This document shows positions 40,363 through 49,967 of a stretch of DNA of 64,000 bases, in pieces. The translations under genes were made by a program, and so were the position numbers. The notes beneath the pieces are model-generated. The model made no database searches and was not told where the DNA came from. It was given only the letters and a program-made list of their open reading frames with translations. How positions within the stretch are numbered: position 1 is the stretch's first letter; the number at the start of each line of letters is the position of its first letter. Source of the DNA: Buttiauxella sp. B2 (GTDB lineage: Bacteria > Pseudomonadota > Gammaproteobacteria > Enterobacterales > Enterobacteriaceae); contig NZ_VEXQ01000002.1 of assembly GCF_006376615.1 (NCBI RefSeq), forward strand, positions 124,001 through 188,000, read 5' to 3'.

Positions 40363-40623
40363 GCCTGTTACCCACAGACTATAGGGATCTCTGGCTTTCA
40401 CCACCGAAATCTCTAGCCACAGGTTCAGGACAGGTAATGTCGGTGATTAAGCTGGGTCTTGTTGTTTTTGACCCGGTCATACCCTTCCAATTTTGCGTAC
40501 CTTGCTCGGTATTTGAAATAACGATGAATATACAGGGCAAGCCGCTATGTCTGTGGTTGGTTTATGCAACGGAGCTGCGGGTGAAGGAAGGCTAAGTGCT
40601 GACAGCGCTTCCTTTATTACTTG
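40363..40623. other. Gap between tRNA terminator and the micropeptide gene
   Basis: No gene supported. An open frame at 40350-40595 starts inside the terminator and has no ribosome site. Confidence 0.5.
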
Positions 40624-40698
40624 TCAGATCCAGCCCTGTTGGCTAGCAAGCCAAACCAGAATGGCTACCACAATTAATACAATGGTTGTTTTTCTCAT
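40624..40698 (-). CDS. yoaJ: YoaJ-like hydrophobic micropeptide (24 residues)
   Basis: The product MRKTTIVLIVVAILVWLASQ plus QGWI is a single membrane helix. It resembles E. coli YoaJ (24 residues, starting MKKTTI and ending GW-W) in length and pattern. Its GAGGAA ribosome site lies in the last codons of the DinI/MsgA gene and its ATG starts two bases after that stop, so it is translated from the same LexA-controlled mRNA. yoaJ lies in the same general 40 min neighbourhood in E. coli. Confidence 0.6.
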   Translation of the reverse strand: MRKTTIVLIVVAILVWLASQQGWI

Positions 40699-40700
40699 TG

Positions 40701-40943
40701 CTATTCCTCGGAAACCAGCCAGAAATCTGCTTCGTCAAACATTTCTTCAACCAGGCGGTTGATCTTTTCTTTTTCATTCTTTGTGCAATCGCTGTTTACT
40801 GCATTGGTTTGCATCGGTTTTACCCTGACATCGGCATCCGGGAAAATACCCTGTACCCGTCGGGTTAACTCCGCAAGAATCTTTTCATTGGCACCGGGAA
40901 GGCCCGCTACATTTCGTTTGTCGTAAACCAGTTCAACGAACAT
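40701..40943 (-). CDS. msgA: DinI-family protein, MsgA-like
   Basis: An 80-residue DinI-fold protein starting MFVELVYDKRNVAGLPGANE, very close to Salmonella MsgA (macrophage survival gene) and related to DinI, which binds RecA filaments. A late acidic helix (LVEEMFDEADFWLVSEE) is typical. The frame is open 17 codons upstream, but the ATG at 40943 fits the family. A LexA box lies 20 bases before it, so SOS induction is expected. Confidence 0.9.
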   Translation of the reverse strand: MFVELVYDKRNVAGLPGANEKILAELTRRVQGIFPDADVRVKPMQTNAVNSDCTKNEKEKINRLVEEMFDEADFWLVSEE

Positions 40944-40962
40944 TAGTACGTCCCATTTAAGG

Positions 40963-40978
40963 CTGTGTTTATATACAG
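40963..40978 (-). promoter_or_regulatory. LexA (SOS) box
   Basis: CTG-TGTTTATATA-CAG, flanked by TA, fits the LexA consensus CTG-N10-CAG with an AT-rich centre. It is 20-35 bases upstream of the msgA start, a usual repressing position. Confidence 0.85.
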
Positions 40979-41053
40979 TAATAAATCTCAACATTCAAGG
41001 CAAGTAAAGTCGTTGAAAAAGGAAGCCTGAACGGGACAATAAGAGGCGGTCTT

Positions 41054-42496
41054 TTATTCAGATTTACTGGCTACGAGCGGTGATTCTACTTTGCGGGCTT
41101 TTATCTGTTCCATGATTAACTGGTAGGCAACGTAATACATAAAAATATTGCTCACGTATTGTACGGTTTCGTTGCCGATACGCATTTGTGCAATGCGTTC
41201 AACATTGTTAAACCAGATGTTGGGATCCAGGCCTTTGGCCATCGCTTCTTTACGCAACCGTGCAATTTTCGCCGGTCCTGCGTTATAAGACGCGAAGGTG
41301 AAGAGCATTTTGTTCATTTCATTCATTGGTTCGTCAGCATAATAGCGGTCGCGCATGAAGCGGATGTATTTCACCCCGGCATTAATATTAGGGTCGACTA
41401 ATCTGATGTCGCCGACTTTTAACTCTTTGCCCGTGGTGGGGAGCACTTGCATCACGCCAATCGCACCGCTGTTGCTGCGTACCGTCTGATCAAGCCGTGA
41501 TTCCTGATATCCTTGTGCCGCCATTAGCAGCCAATCGACATTATATTGCGCGCCATATTTGCGGAATATTTCAGTAACTTGATTAAACTTCTTCAACTCT
41601 TCTTCTGAGCGTGAGTCTTTCACCCACTTTGTGTTACGCAAATATTTATAAACTTGTTGATTTCCAAATGACGTGCCGATTTTATGGGACACAGTGAATT
41701 TATCGAGTTGCGCACGCAGAAGAGGGGAGTTTTTGCGCATAGCCAAAGCGATAGAACCATCGTCACGCAGAGTGATGTTTTCATAAACTACTAAGTTTGG
41801 GTAAATCTGTTTCCATAACAGCGCGAGGTATTTGTCGACGACAGTGTAATCCGCGAGGTTAGCGTTCACCATTTCCAGAATATCTTCTGGTTCAAAATTG
41901 CCAGGCGCTTTTATTACTTGTGCTGGAGGGAGGTTTTTTTCTGCCAGTTTTTTATTCAGTTTATTAATACTGGAAATGTAGCTGGTTGATGGGTTCACAA
42001 ACAGGGACTTACCCGATAGGGAATCGACCGAGGTCAGTTCAGGTGCCTCTCTGCTGGCAATAACAACTTCGTGGACGTTTTTTGCCAACGGTGCGCTAAA
42101 ATCAACCAGTTTTTCTCGTTCGGCTGTTATCGTCAAATTAGCCGCGATGATATCGCCACGTCCGGCGATAAGTTGCGGGATAAGTTGGTCTCGGGCAGTC
42201 GGAATGAACAGAAGATGTGTTTTTTGCGATGGTTTAAGGCCTTTATTGATTTGTTTATCAAACTGTTGCATCAACTCGACCATAATGCCGCGCTGGGTGC
42301 CAGTGTTATCGATAAAATAAAAGGTTTTGCTGTAAGGGATTAACACGCGAACGACACGTCGATTCTTCATCACGTCGTAATCACCCAAGACAGCATTAAC
42401 TTTGGTTTCGAATTTCAAAGGGGGTTCATCGGTGGCTGCATGCGTCATCGGCAAAAACGTAGAGATAAACATCAGGACTAACAGCAAGCGGGCCAT
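41054..42496 (-). CDS. MltF-like periplasmic lytic transglycosylase
   Basis: A 480-residue exported protein with signal peptide (MARLLLVLMFISTFLPMTHA), an SBP_bac_3 solute-binding domain (about 45-285, with RGIMVELMQQFD and GRGDIIAANLTIT) and an SLT lytic transglycosylase domain (about 310-450). The catalytic Glu332 is in GYQESRLDQ, with GAIGVMQVLPTTG and FASYNAGP following. This is the MltF architecture, but the gene is not in the mltF location of E. coli, so it is likely a paralogue. Role: cleavage of murein, possibly tuned by a bound ligand. Confidence 0.88.
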   Translation of the reverse strand: MARLLLVLMFISTFLPMTHAATDEPPLKFETKVNAVLGDYDVMKNRRVVRVLIPYSKTFYFIDNTGTQRGIMVELMQQFDKQINKGLKPSQKTHLLFIPTARDQLIPQLIAGRGDIIAANLTITAEREKLVDFSAPLAKNVHEVVIASREAPELTSVDSLSGKSLFVNPSTSYISSINKLNKKLAEKNLPPAQVIKAPGNFEPEDILEMVNANLADYTVVDKYLALLWKQIYPNLVVYENITLRDDGSIALAMRKNSPLLRAQLDKFTVSHKIGTSFGNQQVYKYLRNTKWVKDSRSEEELKKFNQVTEIFRKYGAQYNVDWLLMAAQGYQESRLDQTVRSNSGAIGVMQVLPTTGKELKVGDIRLVDPNINAGVKYIRFMRDRYYADEPMNEMNKMLFTFASYNAGPAKIARLRKEAMAKGLDPNIWFNNVERIAQMRIGNETVQYVSNIFMYYVAYQLIMEQIKARKVESPLVASKSE

Positions 42497-42862
42497 CGTT
42501 ACACCATCTAAACATTCCAGCCAGTGACTGTTTAACTATAGTTCGCGTGAATGTTTTTTGGTTAAAAAATGCACTATTGGTGCGAGTGAAAAAGAGGGTG
42601 GGAGATTTGCCGTCTGGATGAGAAAATTATTATTTGAAAATAATTCTTGCTTCCAAAGTGTAGCTATGAGTAAATGCGTCATCGGTTTGGAAGACAGACC
42701 TTATGAAAGCAGTTTTAGTAAAGCAGTCCTCAGTTCAAGCGCTATCAAGTCATCAGATACCCTTCTTCGTGAGTCTCCTCCTAAGTGCCTAAATAAGAAA
42801 CGTTCTGCAATACAGACCACGTTCGCCATATTAAATGGCAATAAAATATTGAGGAAGTATCT
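42497..42862. promoter_or_regulatory. Long leader region of the cold-shock gene
   Basis: This 366-base gap lacks a convincing gene (an open frame at 42558-42875 overlaps the csp start and has no family). It contains inverted repeats ATTATT/AATAAT near 42629 and GCCAT/ATGGC at 42825-42839 just before the GAGGAAG ribosome site. CspA-family genes often have structured leaders of about 150 bases; that is inference here. Confidence 0.4.
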
Positions 42863-43072
42863 ATGTCTAAAATGACTGGTTTAGTAAAATGGTTTAACCC
42901 AGAAAAAGGTTTCGGTTTCATCACTCCTGACAATGGTAGCAAAGATGTGTTCGTTCACTTCTCTGCTATTCAGAGCAATGATTTCAAAACTCTGGACGAA
43001 GGCCAGAAAGTTGAGTTCTCAGTTGAGAACGGCGCTAAAGGTCCATCAGCAACTAACGTTGTTGCTCTGTAA
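42863..43072 (+). CDS. CspA-family cold-shock protein
   Basis: A 69-residue single-domain RNA/DNA chaperone. RNP1 (KGFGFI) and RNP2 (VFVHF) motifs are intact. [20 protein letters not shown] and [20 protein letters not shown] resemble CspB/CspG more than CspC/CspE. A terminator follows. Cold induction is likely from the long leader, but not shown. Confidence 0.93.
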   Translation: MSKMTGLVKWFNPEKGFGFITPDNGSKDVFVHFSAIQSNDFKTLDEGQKVEFSVENGAKGPSATNVVAL

Positions 43073-43144
43073 GACTGCTAACGCATACTAAGACTGACGC
43101 ATGCGAAGACGGTGAATAACCTGAGCCGTAAGTCAAAGTGAAGA

Positions 43145-43168
43145 AACCCGCTATATGCGGGTTTTTTG
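43145..43168 (+). terminator. Rho-independent terminator of the csp gene
   Basis: AAACCCGC and GCGGGTTT pair around TATAT, followed by a T tract. Confidence 0.92.
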
Positions 43169-43353
43169 TTATCTAAAATCCACCTAATCCTGCCTTTTCA
43201 CCTCTAATATTAATCACATGTATTATTTGTGGTTATATCTATTCTTTACATTAAATAACGATGCACCCTCGCTTGGTTTACGCTGGGTAGACTATGCTTG
43301 CAGTGAAATATGCTTATTTCAGCGTATATAGCATTAATAACTGGAGTTTTTTT

Positions 43354-43512
43354 ATGGGTTTTTGGCGTATCGTTTTAACGATTATTTTACCACCGCTGGG
43401 TGTCTTACTGGGTAAGGGCTTCGGTTGGGCATTTATTCTGAATATTGTACTGACGTTGTTGGGTTATATTCCTGGATTAATTCATGCGTTTTGGGTGCAA
43501 ACTCGCGATTAA
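43354..43512 (+). CDS. yqaE: YqaE, Pmp3-family membrane proteolipid
   Basis: A 52-residue protein with two membrane helices (MGFWRIVLTIILPPLGVLLG; ILNIVLTLLGYIPGLIHAFW), almost the same as E. coli YqaE. The Pmp3/UPF0057 family is stress-induced and thought to affect membrane potential. A longer frame starts 20 codons upstream, but this ATG has a GGAG site and matches the family. In E. coli yqaE is beside ygaV-ygaP; here that pair is 29 kb away. Confidence 0.93.
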   Translation: MGFWRIVLTIILPPLGVLLGKGFGWAFILNIVLTLLGYIPGLIHAFWVQTRD

Positions 43513-43693
43513 TAAAATAAAACTGACTGACTGGTTTAAGGCGCGTTACGTAATCATAAAATTGTGGTGCGCGTAACTGGCATGATGCCTTAACGCGGGT
43601 AACTGTGCACAAGGCATTTTCCCCCTCTGTTTACATTCCCGCCTAAGAATGTTCTTATATATGCATTATTTTGATGAGTAACAGAGTCGTTTT

Positions 43694-43999
43694 ATGTTTC
43701 AGTTAAAACCGGGAATGCTGGCAATGATTATTGGTTCCCGTACCGCAGCAGGGCGTGTGAATGTGGGAAAATCGGTCGAGCTTTTTGGGTTGTGTGAACC
43801 GGGTGAAAGCTTTGTTAACCCTATTACTGGCGTAGTAACACAACTTCCGCATGATGCGAATCATCCGCTGTGGTTGGTTACTGGCAATGTCGTGGCGTTC
43901 GATGGCCGCGAAGGTTACACGTTTGTCCGCGCTGAATATCTGATGCCACTCGATAAGACTTTATTGCCAGAGCTTGAAGACGTACAGGCTGTGCATTGA
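43694..43999 (+). CDS. Hypothetical protein (101 residues)
   Basis: Starts MFQLKPGMLAMIIGSRTAAG and has NVGKSVELFGLCEPGESF, HPLWLVTGN and YLMPL. This beta-rich pattern resembles short phage- and enterobacteria-encoded proteins of unknown function that begin with an AxIIGS motif. The ATG follows AACAGAGTC with weak ribosome pairing. No role can be assigned. Confidence 0.65.
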   Translation: MFQLKPGMLAMIIGSRTAAGRVNVGKSVELFGLCEPGESFVNPITGVVTQLPHDANHPLWLVTGNVVAFDGREGYTFVRAEYLMPLDKTLLPELEDVQAVH

Positions 44000-44021
44000 T
44001 TTACTTGATGGCAACTGGCGC

Positions 44022-44516
44022 TTAAGTTTCTAACTCCTCGATACGAGCAATCAACGCGGGGAGTTCATCTTCCGCGTATACTTCAATACCATTGTGTCGC
44101 AGCAGTGCTGCGGCAACTCCCATTCCGGACTGCGTAATCCCCTGAAAGGCCCCGTTATAAATCTTCTTGCTACCACAAGTTGGGCTGCCATCGGTCATAA
44201 GTGCCAGTCGACATCCTGAGTCTTGTGCTGTTTTTAACGCAAGCCATGCAGCTAACAGATAAGTTTGACTCACGTCTTTACCATCACTGTCCAGAATCCT
44301 GGCCTCACCCTGTAATGCAGCGATTCCACCGCCGCCGACGAGTTCTGCGGGCAGGCGAGGAGTAGCAAGCCCTGCCGCCAGTTCCGGGCAATGAATAACC
44401 AGTCGATGTTCCCGTTGCCAGTGTTCTAAAACCTCTGTAATCAGAGATTTATCCTGTCCGTTATAGCGCACTTTAAAACCCATCAGGCAGGCACTGACCA
44501 GTATTTTCGTTTTCAT
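44022..44516 (-). CDS. DUF523 family protein
   Basis: A 164-residue protein with the DUF523 pattern: KILVSACLMGFKVRYNGQDK, CPELAAGLATPRLPAEL and MTDGSPTCGSKKIYNG. Conserved cysteines (SACL, HCPE, PTCG) suggest a metal or thiol function, unknown. The ATG at 44516 matches the family start; an open frame extends 18 codons further. Confidence 0.87.
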   Translation of the reverse strand: MKTKILVSACLMGFKVRYNGQDKSLITEVLEHWQREHRLVIHCPELAAGLATPRLPAELVGGGGIAALQGEARILDSDGKDVSQTYLLAAWLALKTAQDSGCRLALMTDGSPTCGSKKIYNGAFQGITQSGMGVAAALLRHNGIEVYAEDELPALIARIEELET

Positions 44517-44670
44517 TACATCACTCAAAGGTGAAGGGGTAAGTACGTTACTACAGTCTGTCTCTTTCACGCCACCCTGCTAATTTTGGGCGTTGCAAGG
44601 CAGAAATTAACGGCATACTCTATCATTCCTTATGCATCAAAAATTATTAAACATAAGGATAATCAATTAA

Positions 44671-45378
44671 ATGCCTCCATTACCTCTTAAACAAACTCTT
44701 CGAATTGCGTTGGTCGGCGACTATAACCCAACCGTGATTGCACATCAGGCCATTCCTCGGGCGCTGGATAATGCCGCTGAAAATATTGATGTCACTGCAG
44801 ACTACGACTGGTTAGCCACGCCTGAGGTGACAAGTCTGGAAGATTTGGTGGGGTATGACGCTATCTGGTGTGTTCCGGCCAGCCCGTATAAAAATGAAGA
44901 TGGTGCCTTGCTGGCTATTCGCTTTGCCCGCGAAAATCATATTCCGTTTCTTGGAACCTGTGGTGGTTTTCAGCATATGGTTATTGAATACGCCCGCAAT
45001 GTGTTGGGCTGGGACGATGCGGGACATGCTGAAACTGACCGTGAAGGCCGGTTGGTTATTGGAGCACTGAGCTGTTCGCTGGTGGAGAAATCCGACATCA
45101 TAGAACTAAAACCAGGTTCATTAATTGCGACTGCTTATGGGCGGCTGAGAATTGAAGAGGGTTACCACTGTAATTATGGAATTGCCGAAATTTTTGCTGA
45201 GCAGTTAAGTCGATCGCGACTACAGGCAACGGGTTGGGATGTTCAGGGTGAAATACGAGCCGTTGAACTGACCGAACATCCATTCTTTGTCGGTACACTG
45301 TTCCAGCACGAACGTAATGCATTAAAAGACCATGCAGCTCCTTTGGTTGAAGCTTTTCTGCGCGCTGCACAACAGTAA
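44671..45378 (+). CDS. Stand-alone class I glutamine amidotransferase, CTP-synthase-related
   Basis: A 235-residue protein like the glutaminase half of CTP synthase without the synthetase half. The nucleophile Cys is in FLGTCGGFQHM; catalytic His and Glu are likely in EHPFFVGTLFQHE. Starts with RIALVGDYNP. Family members annotated as CTP synthase C-terminal region-related proteins have Cys or selenocysteine in this motif; here it is a normal Cys codon (TGT). Function unknown. Confidence 0.82.
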   Translation: MPPLPLKQTLRIALVGDYNPTVIAHQAIPRALDNAAENIDVTADYDWLATPEVTSLEDLVGYDAIWCVPASPYKNEDGALLAIRFARENHIPFLGTCGGFQHMVIEYARNVLGWDDAGHAETDREGRLVIGALSCSLVEKSDIIELKPGSLIATAYGRLRIEEGYHCNYGIAEIFAEQLSRSRLQATGWDVQGEIRAVELTEHPFFVGTLFQHERNALKDHAAPLVEAFLRAAQQ

Positions 45379-45418
45379 ATAACTACCCGCTTGCCAAAAG
45401 GCCAGAGGGTAACTTAAG

Positions 45419-46615
45419 TCACTTTTTCACAGGTGTGCTAATTTCAGCGTTGCGTCCTGCCCGAGTCCCAAATATCGCCATGACGATAGAAAGCAACGCG
45501 CATCCCAGCAGCGGCAAGCTCCAGTTACCTGAAACATCATGAATTTTACCCATCACTGGCGGGCCGAAGGCAGCAAGCAGGTAGCCCACGCATTGCGCCA
45601 TGCCGGAAAGCGCCGCCGCCTGGTGCGCGGAGCCGGTGCGCAGGCCGATGAATGACAGGCCAAGGATCATTGCGGCACCGGAACCAAATCCTCCAATGCA
45701 CACCCACAAACTGGCGTAGTCAGGTAACAGCCACAGACCAAGTGCGCTCAGACCCCACAGCATCGCCATTAGAACTGCAATGCCACGCTGATCTTTCAGG
45801 CGGCTTAGCATCAAACCAATAAACAAACCAGGGATCGCGGTGGCCAGCTGTAACAGGCCATGTAATGAACCTGCCTGAGCTTCGCTGTAACCATGACTGA
45901 TGAGAATGGAAGGTAGCCAGCCGATAATAACGTAGTAAATGAAAGAGTTAATCCCCAGATACATCGTTACTTGCCAGGCTAATGGGGAGGACCAAATTCC
46001 GCGGTTATGCAGCGCACCGCTGGTGCTCAGATTCGCCGGAGTATGGTTTGCAAGCTGCGGTAACCACAGCAGTAGCGCCACAACAGGGAAGACCATCAAC
46101 GCCAACAATGCACCTTGCCAGCCGTAGCCATGTAGCGCAATGGGTACAACCATGACCGAGCCGATGGCGGCGGCAACGCCCATTGTCAGTGAATAGGCAC
46201 CCGTCAGGCGCGCCACCTGGCCGGGAAAATCTCTTTTAATCAGACCTGGCAGCAGAACATTACCCATCGCAATACCGCAACCGATTATCGCGGTGCCAAT
46301 ATACAGCAGGGTGGTGCTGCCGGAAGAACGTAGTGCAATACCCGCACAGATGATGATCATCGCACCAAATAAACTGCGTTCCATACCGAAGCGACGGGCG
46401 ATACCCGCGGCCATCGGAGAGACCACGGCAAAAGCCAGCAGGGGAAGTGTGGTTAGGATGCCAGTCTGTGCCGTGGTTAAGCCGAAGGTTTCGCGCACCA
46501 TGTCCAGAAGTGGGGCTGCGCCTGTGAAAGTGACACGCAACGTGGTGGCAAGCATCAGAATACCGAGCAGTAATAGGGCCTGCTTTTTTACGCTCGCTGA
46601 GGGGGAAGTCTTCAT
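45419..46615 (-). CDS. nimT: NimT (YeaN), MFS exporter of 2-nitroimidazole
   Basis: A 398-residue major facilitator protein of the CynX/NimT group with about 12 membrane segments. In E. coli it exports 2-nitroimidazole and is controlled by NimR. The start MKTSPSASVKKQALLLLGIL, then GLTTAQTGILTTLPLLAFAV and NTALLPGLIKRDFPG-type segments match. Divergent from nimR as in E. coli. Confidence 0.9.
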   Translation of the reverse strand: MKTSPSASVKKQALLLLGILMLATTLRVTFTGAAPLLDMVRETFGLTTAQTGILTTLPLLAFAVVSPMAAGIARRFGMERSLFGAMIIICAGIALRSSGSTTLLYIGTAIIGCGIAMGNVLLPGLIKRDFPGQVARLTGAYSLTMGVAAAIGSVMVVPIALHGYGWQGALLALMVFPVVALLLWLPQLANHTPANLSTSGALHNRGIWSSPLAWQVTMYLGINSFIYYVIIGWLPSILISHGYSEAQAGSLHGLLQLATAIPGLFIGLMLSRLKDQRGIAVLMAMLWGLSALGLWLLPDYASLWVCIGGFGSGAAMILGLSFIGLRTGSAHQAAALSGMAQCVGYLLAAFGPPVMGKIHDVSGNWSLPLLGCALLSIVMAIFGTRAGRNAEISTPVKK

Positions 46616-46713
46616 TTTTTTTATCCATTAAAATCGAGGCCTAAAGATACACGCTTCTGCCAGTGATGAAATCAACGTAAAATGCCAGTTTATCCCTAAA
46701 TTCGGACAGAATA

Positions 46714-47499
46714 ATGGAACGCGGTTTAGCCTTAGAGGGATTTGATCCAGACAGCAGCACGCAACCAGCGCAGGCATTTCGGATACGCGTGGCAGAAAGC
46801 GTCAAAGAAATTCCTTTTCACCAGCATCGCAAAGGCCAGCTGATTGTCGCTCTACACGGTGGGATTACCTGTGAAGTGGAGCAGGCGATGTGGATGGTAC
46901 CGACGCAGTATGCGGTATGGATCCCCGGCTCTATGCCCCATAGCAACCGTGCGACCACCAATGCGCGTATTTGCTTTTTGTTTATTGAACCCGGTGCCGT
47001 TGGGATGCCGGACCAGTGCTGTACGCTAAAGATCTCCCCACTGGTACGAGAGTTAATTTTGCATCTCGCCCAGCATAAACATGGCGATGATGACACCCAC
47101 GCACGACAGCGCTTAGTGCAAGTACTGTTTGATGAACTTCCACATCAGCCGGTGGAACAACTGCGTTTGCCAATGTCCCGTCATCCGAAGATCCGTCAGA
47201 TTGCCGAGCAACTGGCGCAAGATCCGCAGGAGCGGCGAACGCTGGCGCAGTGGGCGTCACTGCTTGCTATGAGCGAGCGAAATCTGGCTCGGCTGGTGGT
47301 GAAGGAGACGGGGCTTAATTTCCGCCGTTGGCGTCAGCAACTCCAGCTGATCATTGCTTTGCAACTATTGATAGATGGTACAACGGTTCAACAGGTGGCG
47401 GATGCGTTGGGATACGAGTCTACCAATGCGTTTATTACCATGTTCAAAAAATCTCTGGGAACGACGCCTGGGCGTTATCTGGCGTCGCTTAATAACTAA
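46714..47499 (+). CDS. nimR: NimR (YeaM), AraC-family regulator of nimT
   Basis: A 261-residue AraC/XylS regulator with an N-terminal cupin-like domain (FHQHRKGQLIVALHGGITCE) and a C-terminal double helix-turn-helix (LAQWASLLAMSERNLARLVV; QQVADALGYESTNAFITMFKKSLGTTPGRYL). It lies divergently from nimT, its target in E. coli, with a 98-base shared control region. Confidence 0.92.
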   Translation: MERGLALEGFDPDSSTQPAQAFRIRVAESVKEIPFHQHRKGQLIVALHGGITCEVEQAMWMVPTQYAVWIPGSMPHSNRATTNARICFLFIEPGAVGMPDQCCTLKISPLVRELILHLAQHKHGDDDTHARQRLVQVLFDELPHQPVEQLRLPMSRHPKIRQIAEQLAQDPQERRTLAQWASLLAMSERNLARLVVKETGLNFRRWRQQLQLIIALQLLIDGTTVQQVADALGYESTNAFITMFKKSLGTTPGRYLASLNN

Positions 47500-47617
47500 G
47501 ATATTTCCTACATATGCTAAGGATTTTTAAGCATTGACCGATGAGCCATCTGAAATGGGATCGTAATGTAAACGTGCCGGGGCTGGCTGGTGTCACGCAG
47601 GCAGCATGGTCGCGGTG

Positions 47618-48067
47618 TTATTGCTTACCAATAACCAACGACACCAGCCCGGCAGCAATCAATGGTCCTACCGGTACGCCACGGAACAGGGCCACACCTA
47701 GCACGGTTCCCACCAATAAACCCGCAACCAGACTTGGCTGGCTGCTCATTAGCGTAACCCCCCGTCCGCCCAACCACGAGACGAACACGCCTACGGCAAT
47801 GGCGACCAGTGATTTCCAGTTGGTAAACGAATGCAGAAGTGTACTGGCGGGAAGCGTGCCGCTGGCGATAGGGGCCATTACGCCAATTGTCAGAATAATG
47901 ATACCCACCGTCAGTCCCTGTTTTTCGATCCAGGGGAAGAAGGTGCTGAGCGGTGTTACACGTACAATGATAAGCACCAGAATCGACACCGCTACGGTGG
48001 TGTTATGGCTGACAAACCCCAAGCCCGCAAGGGCCAGCAGAATAAGCAATGTTGAGTCGAAGATCAT
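47618..48067 (-). CDS. yeaL: YeaL, DUF441 membrane protein
   Basis: A 149-residue protein with about four membrane segments, matching E. coli YeaL ([39 protein letters not shown]). Function unknown. The ATG at 48067 has an AAGGAA site; a TTG five codons upstream is less likely. Confidence 0.9.
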   Translation of the reverse strand: MIFDSTLLILLALAGLGFVSHNTTVAVSILVLIIVRVTPLSTFFPWIEKQGLTVGIIILTIGVMAPIASGTLPASTLLHSFTNWKSLVAIAVGVFVSWLGGRGVTLMSSQPSLVAGLLVGTVLGVALFRGVPVGPLIAAGLVSLVIGKQ

Positions 48068-48281
48068 GGTGTTTCCTTGCAAAACAAAGAGAAGAGATTG
48101 TTTTTATTATCCTGAAACACTTTACGCGCAGACATAGCGCTTCGCCTGTGTTTTTAACACCTGCCAGTGACTTTTGTGCAATCGCATAATATCGGTTGAA
48201 AAACAGCCTGCTTGTTCCTCTGCTAAGCCTTAGCGTCGTTAGCATTCATTACTCTGTAATTTATCTTCAGCTGGAGGACAT

Positions 48282-48551
48282 ATGGGGTTAGTCAGTTTCG
48301 TGCAAGAAGCCGGTGAGAAAATACTTCACGCGGTTACCGGAACGGCACATGCAGCAGATCAGAACGAACTCATTAAAGAACACCTGAAGGAAAGCGGTAT
48401 TACGGATGCCGATAAAGTCGATGTCAAAGTTGAAAATGGTAAAGAGGTCGTGAAGGGCGAACGGCTAAGTCAGGAAGCAAAAGAGAAAATCCTGAGAGCA
48501 GTCGGTAATGTGGATAAATTGCAATTCGCCGTAAATAAAAGAAATTATTGA
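48282..48551 (+). CDS. BON-domain protein, Kbp/YgaU-like but lacking LysM
   Basis: An 89-residue protein starting MGLVSFVQEAGEKILHAVTG with GITDADKVDVKVENGKEVVKG and LSQEAKEKILRAVGNV, like the BON half of E. coli Kbp (YgaU, 149 residues), a cytosolic K+-binding protein. The LysM half is absent and replaced by a short NKRNY tail. A GGAGGA site precedes the ATG and a strong terminator follows the stop, so it is a complete gene rather than a truncation by the window. Confidence 0.82.
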   Translation: MGLVSFVQEAGEKILHAVTGTAHAADQNELIKEHLKESGITDADKVDVKVENGKEVVKGERLSQEAKEKILRAVGNVDKLQFAVNKRNY

Positions 48552-48572
48552 GGATTTAGTTAAGAGGGAAAA

Positions 48573-48609
48573 CAGCCAGGAAAATGAATTTAACTGGCTG
48601 TTTTTTTTT
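48573..48609. terminator. Terminator shared by the BON gene and yeaH
   Basis: CAGCCAG and CTGGCTG pair around a 14-base loop, with nine T residues on the plus strand and TTTT on the minus strand; it lies between two convergent genes. Confidence 0.88.
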
Positions 48610-48614
48610 ATAGA

Positions 48615-49922
<1,308 letters not shown>

Positions 49923-49967
49923 CTACGCAGGGGGCCACACTGTGTAGCCCCATCTTTGACTCAGACG

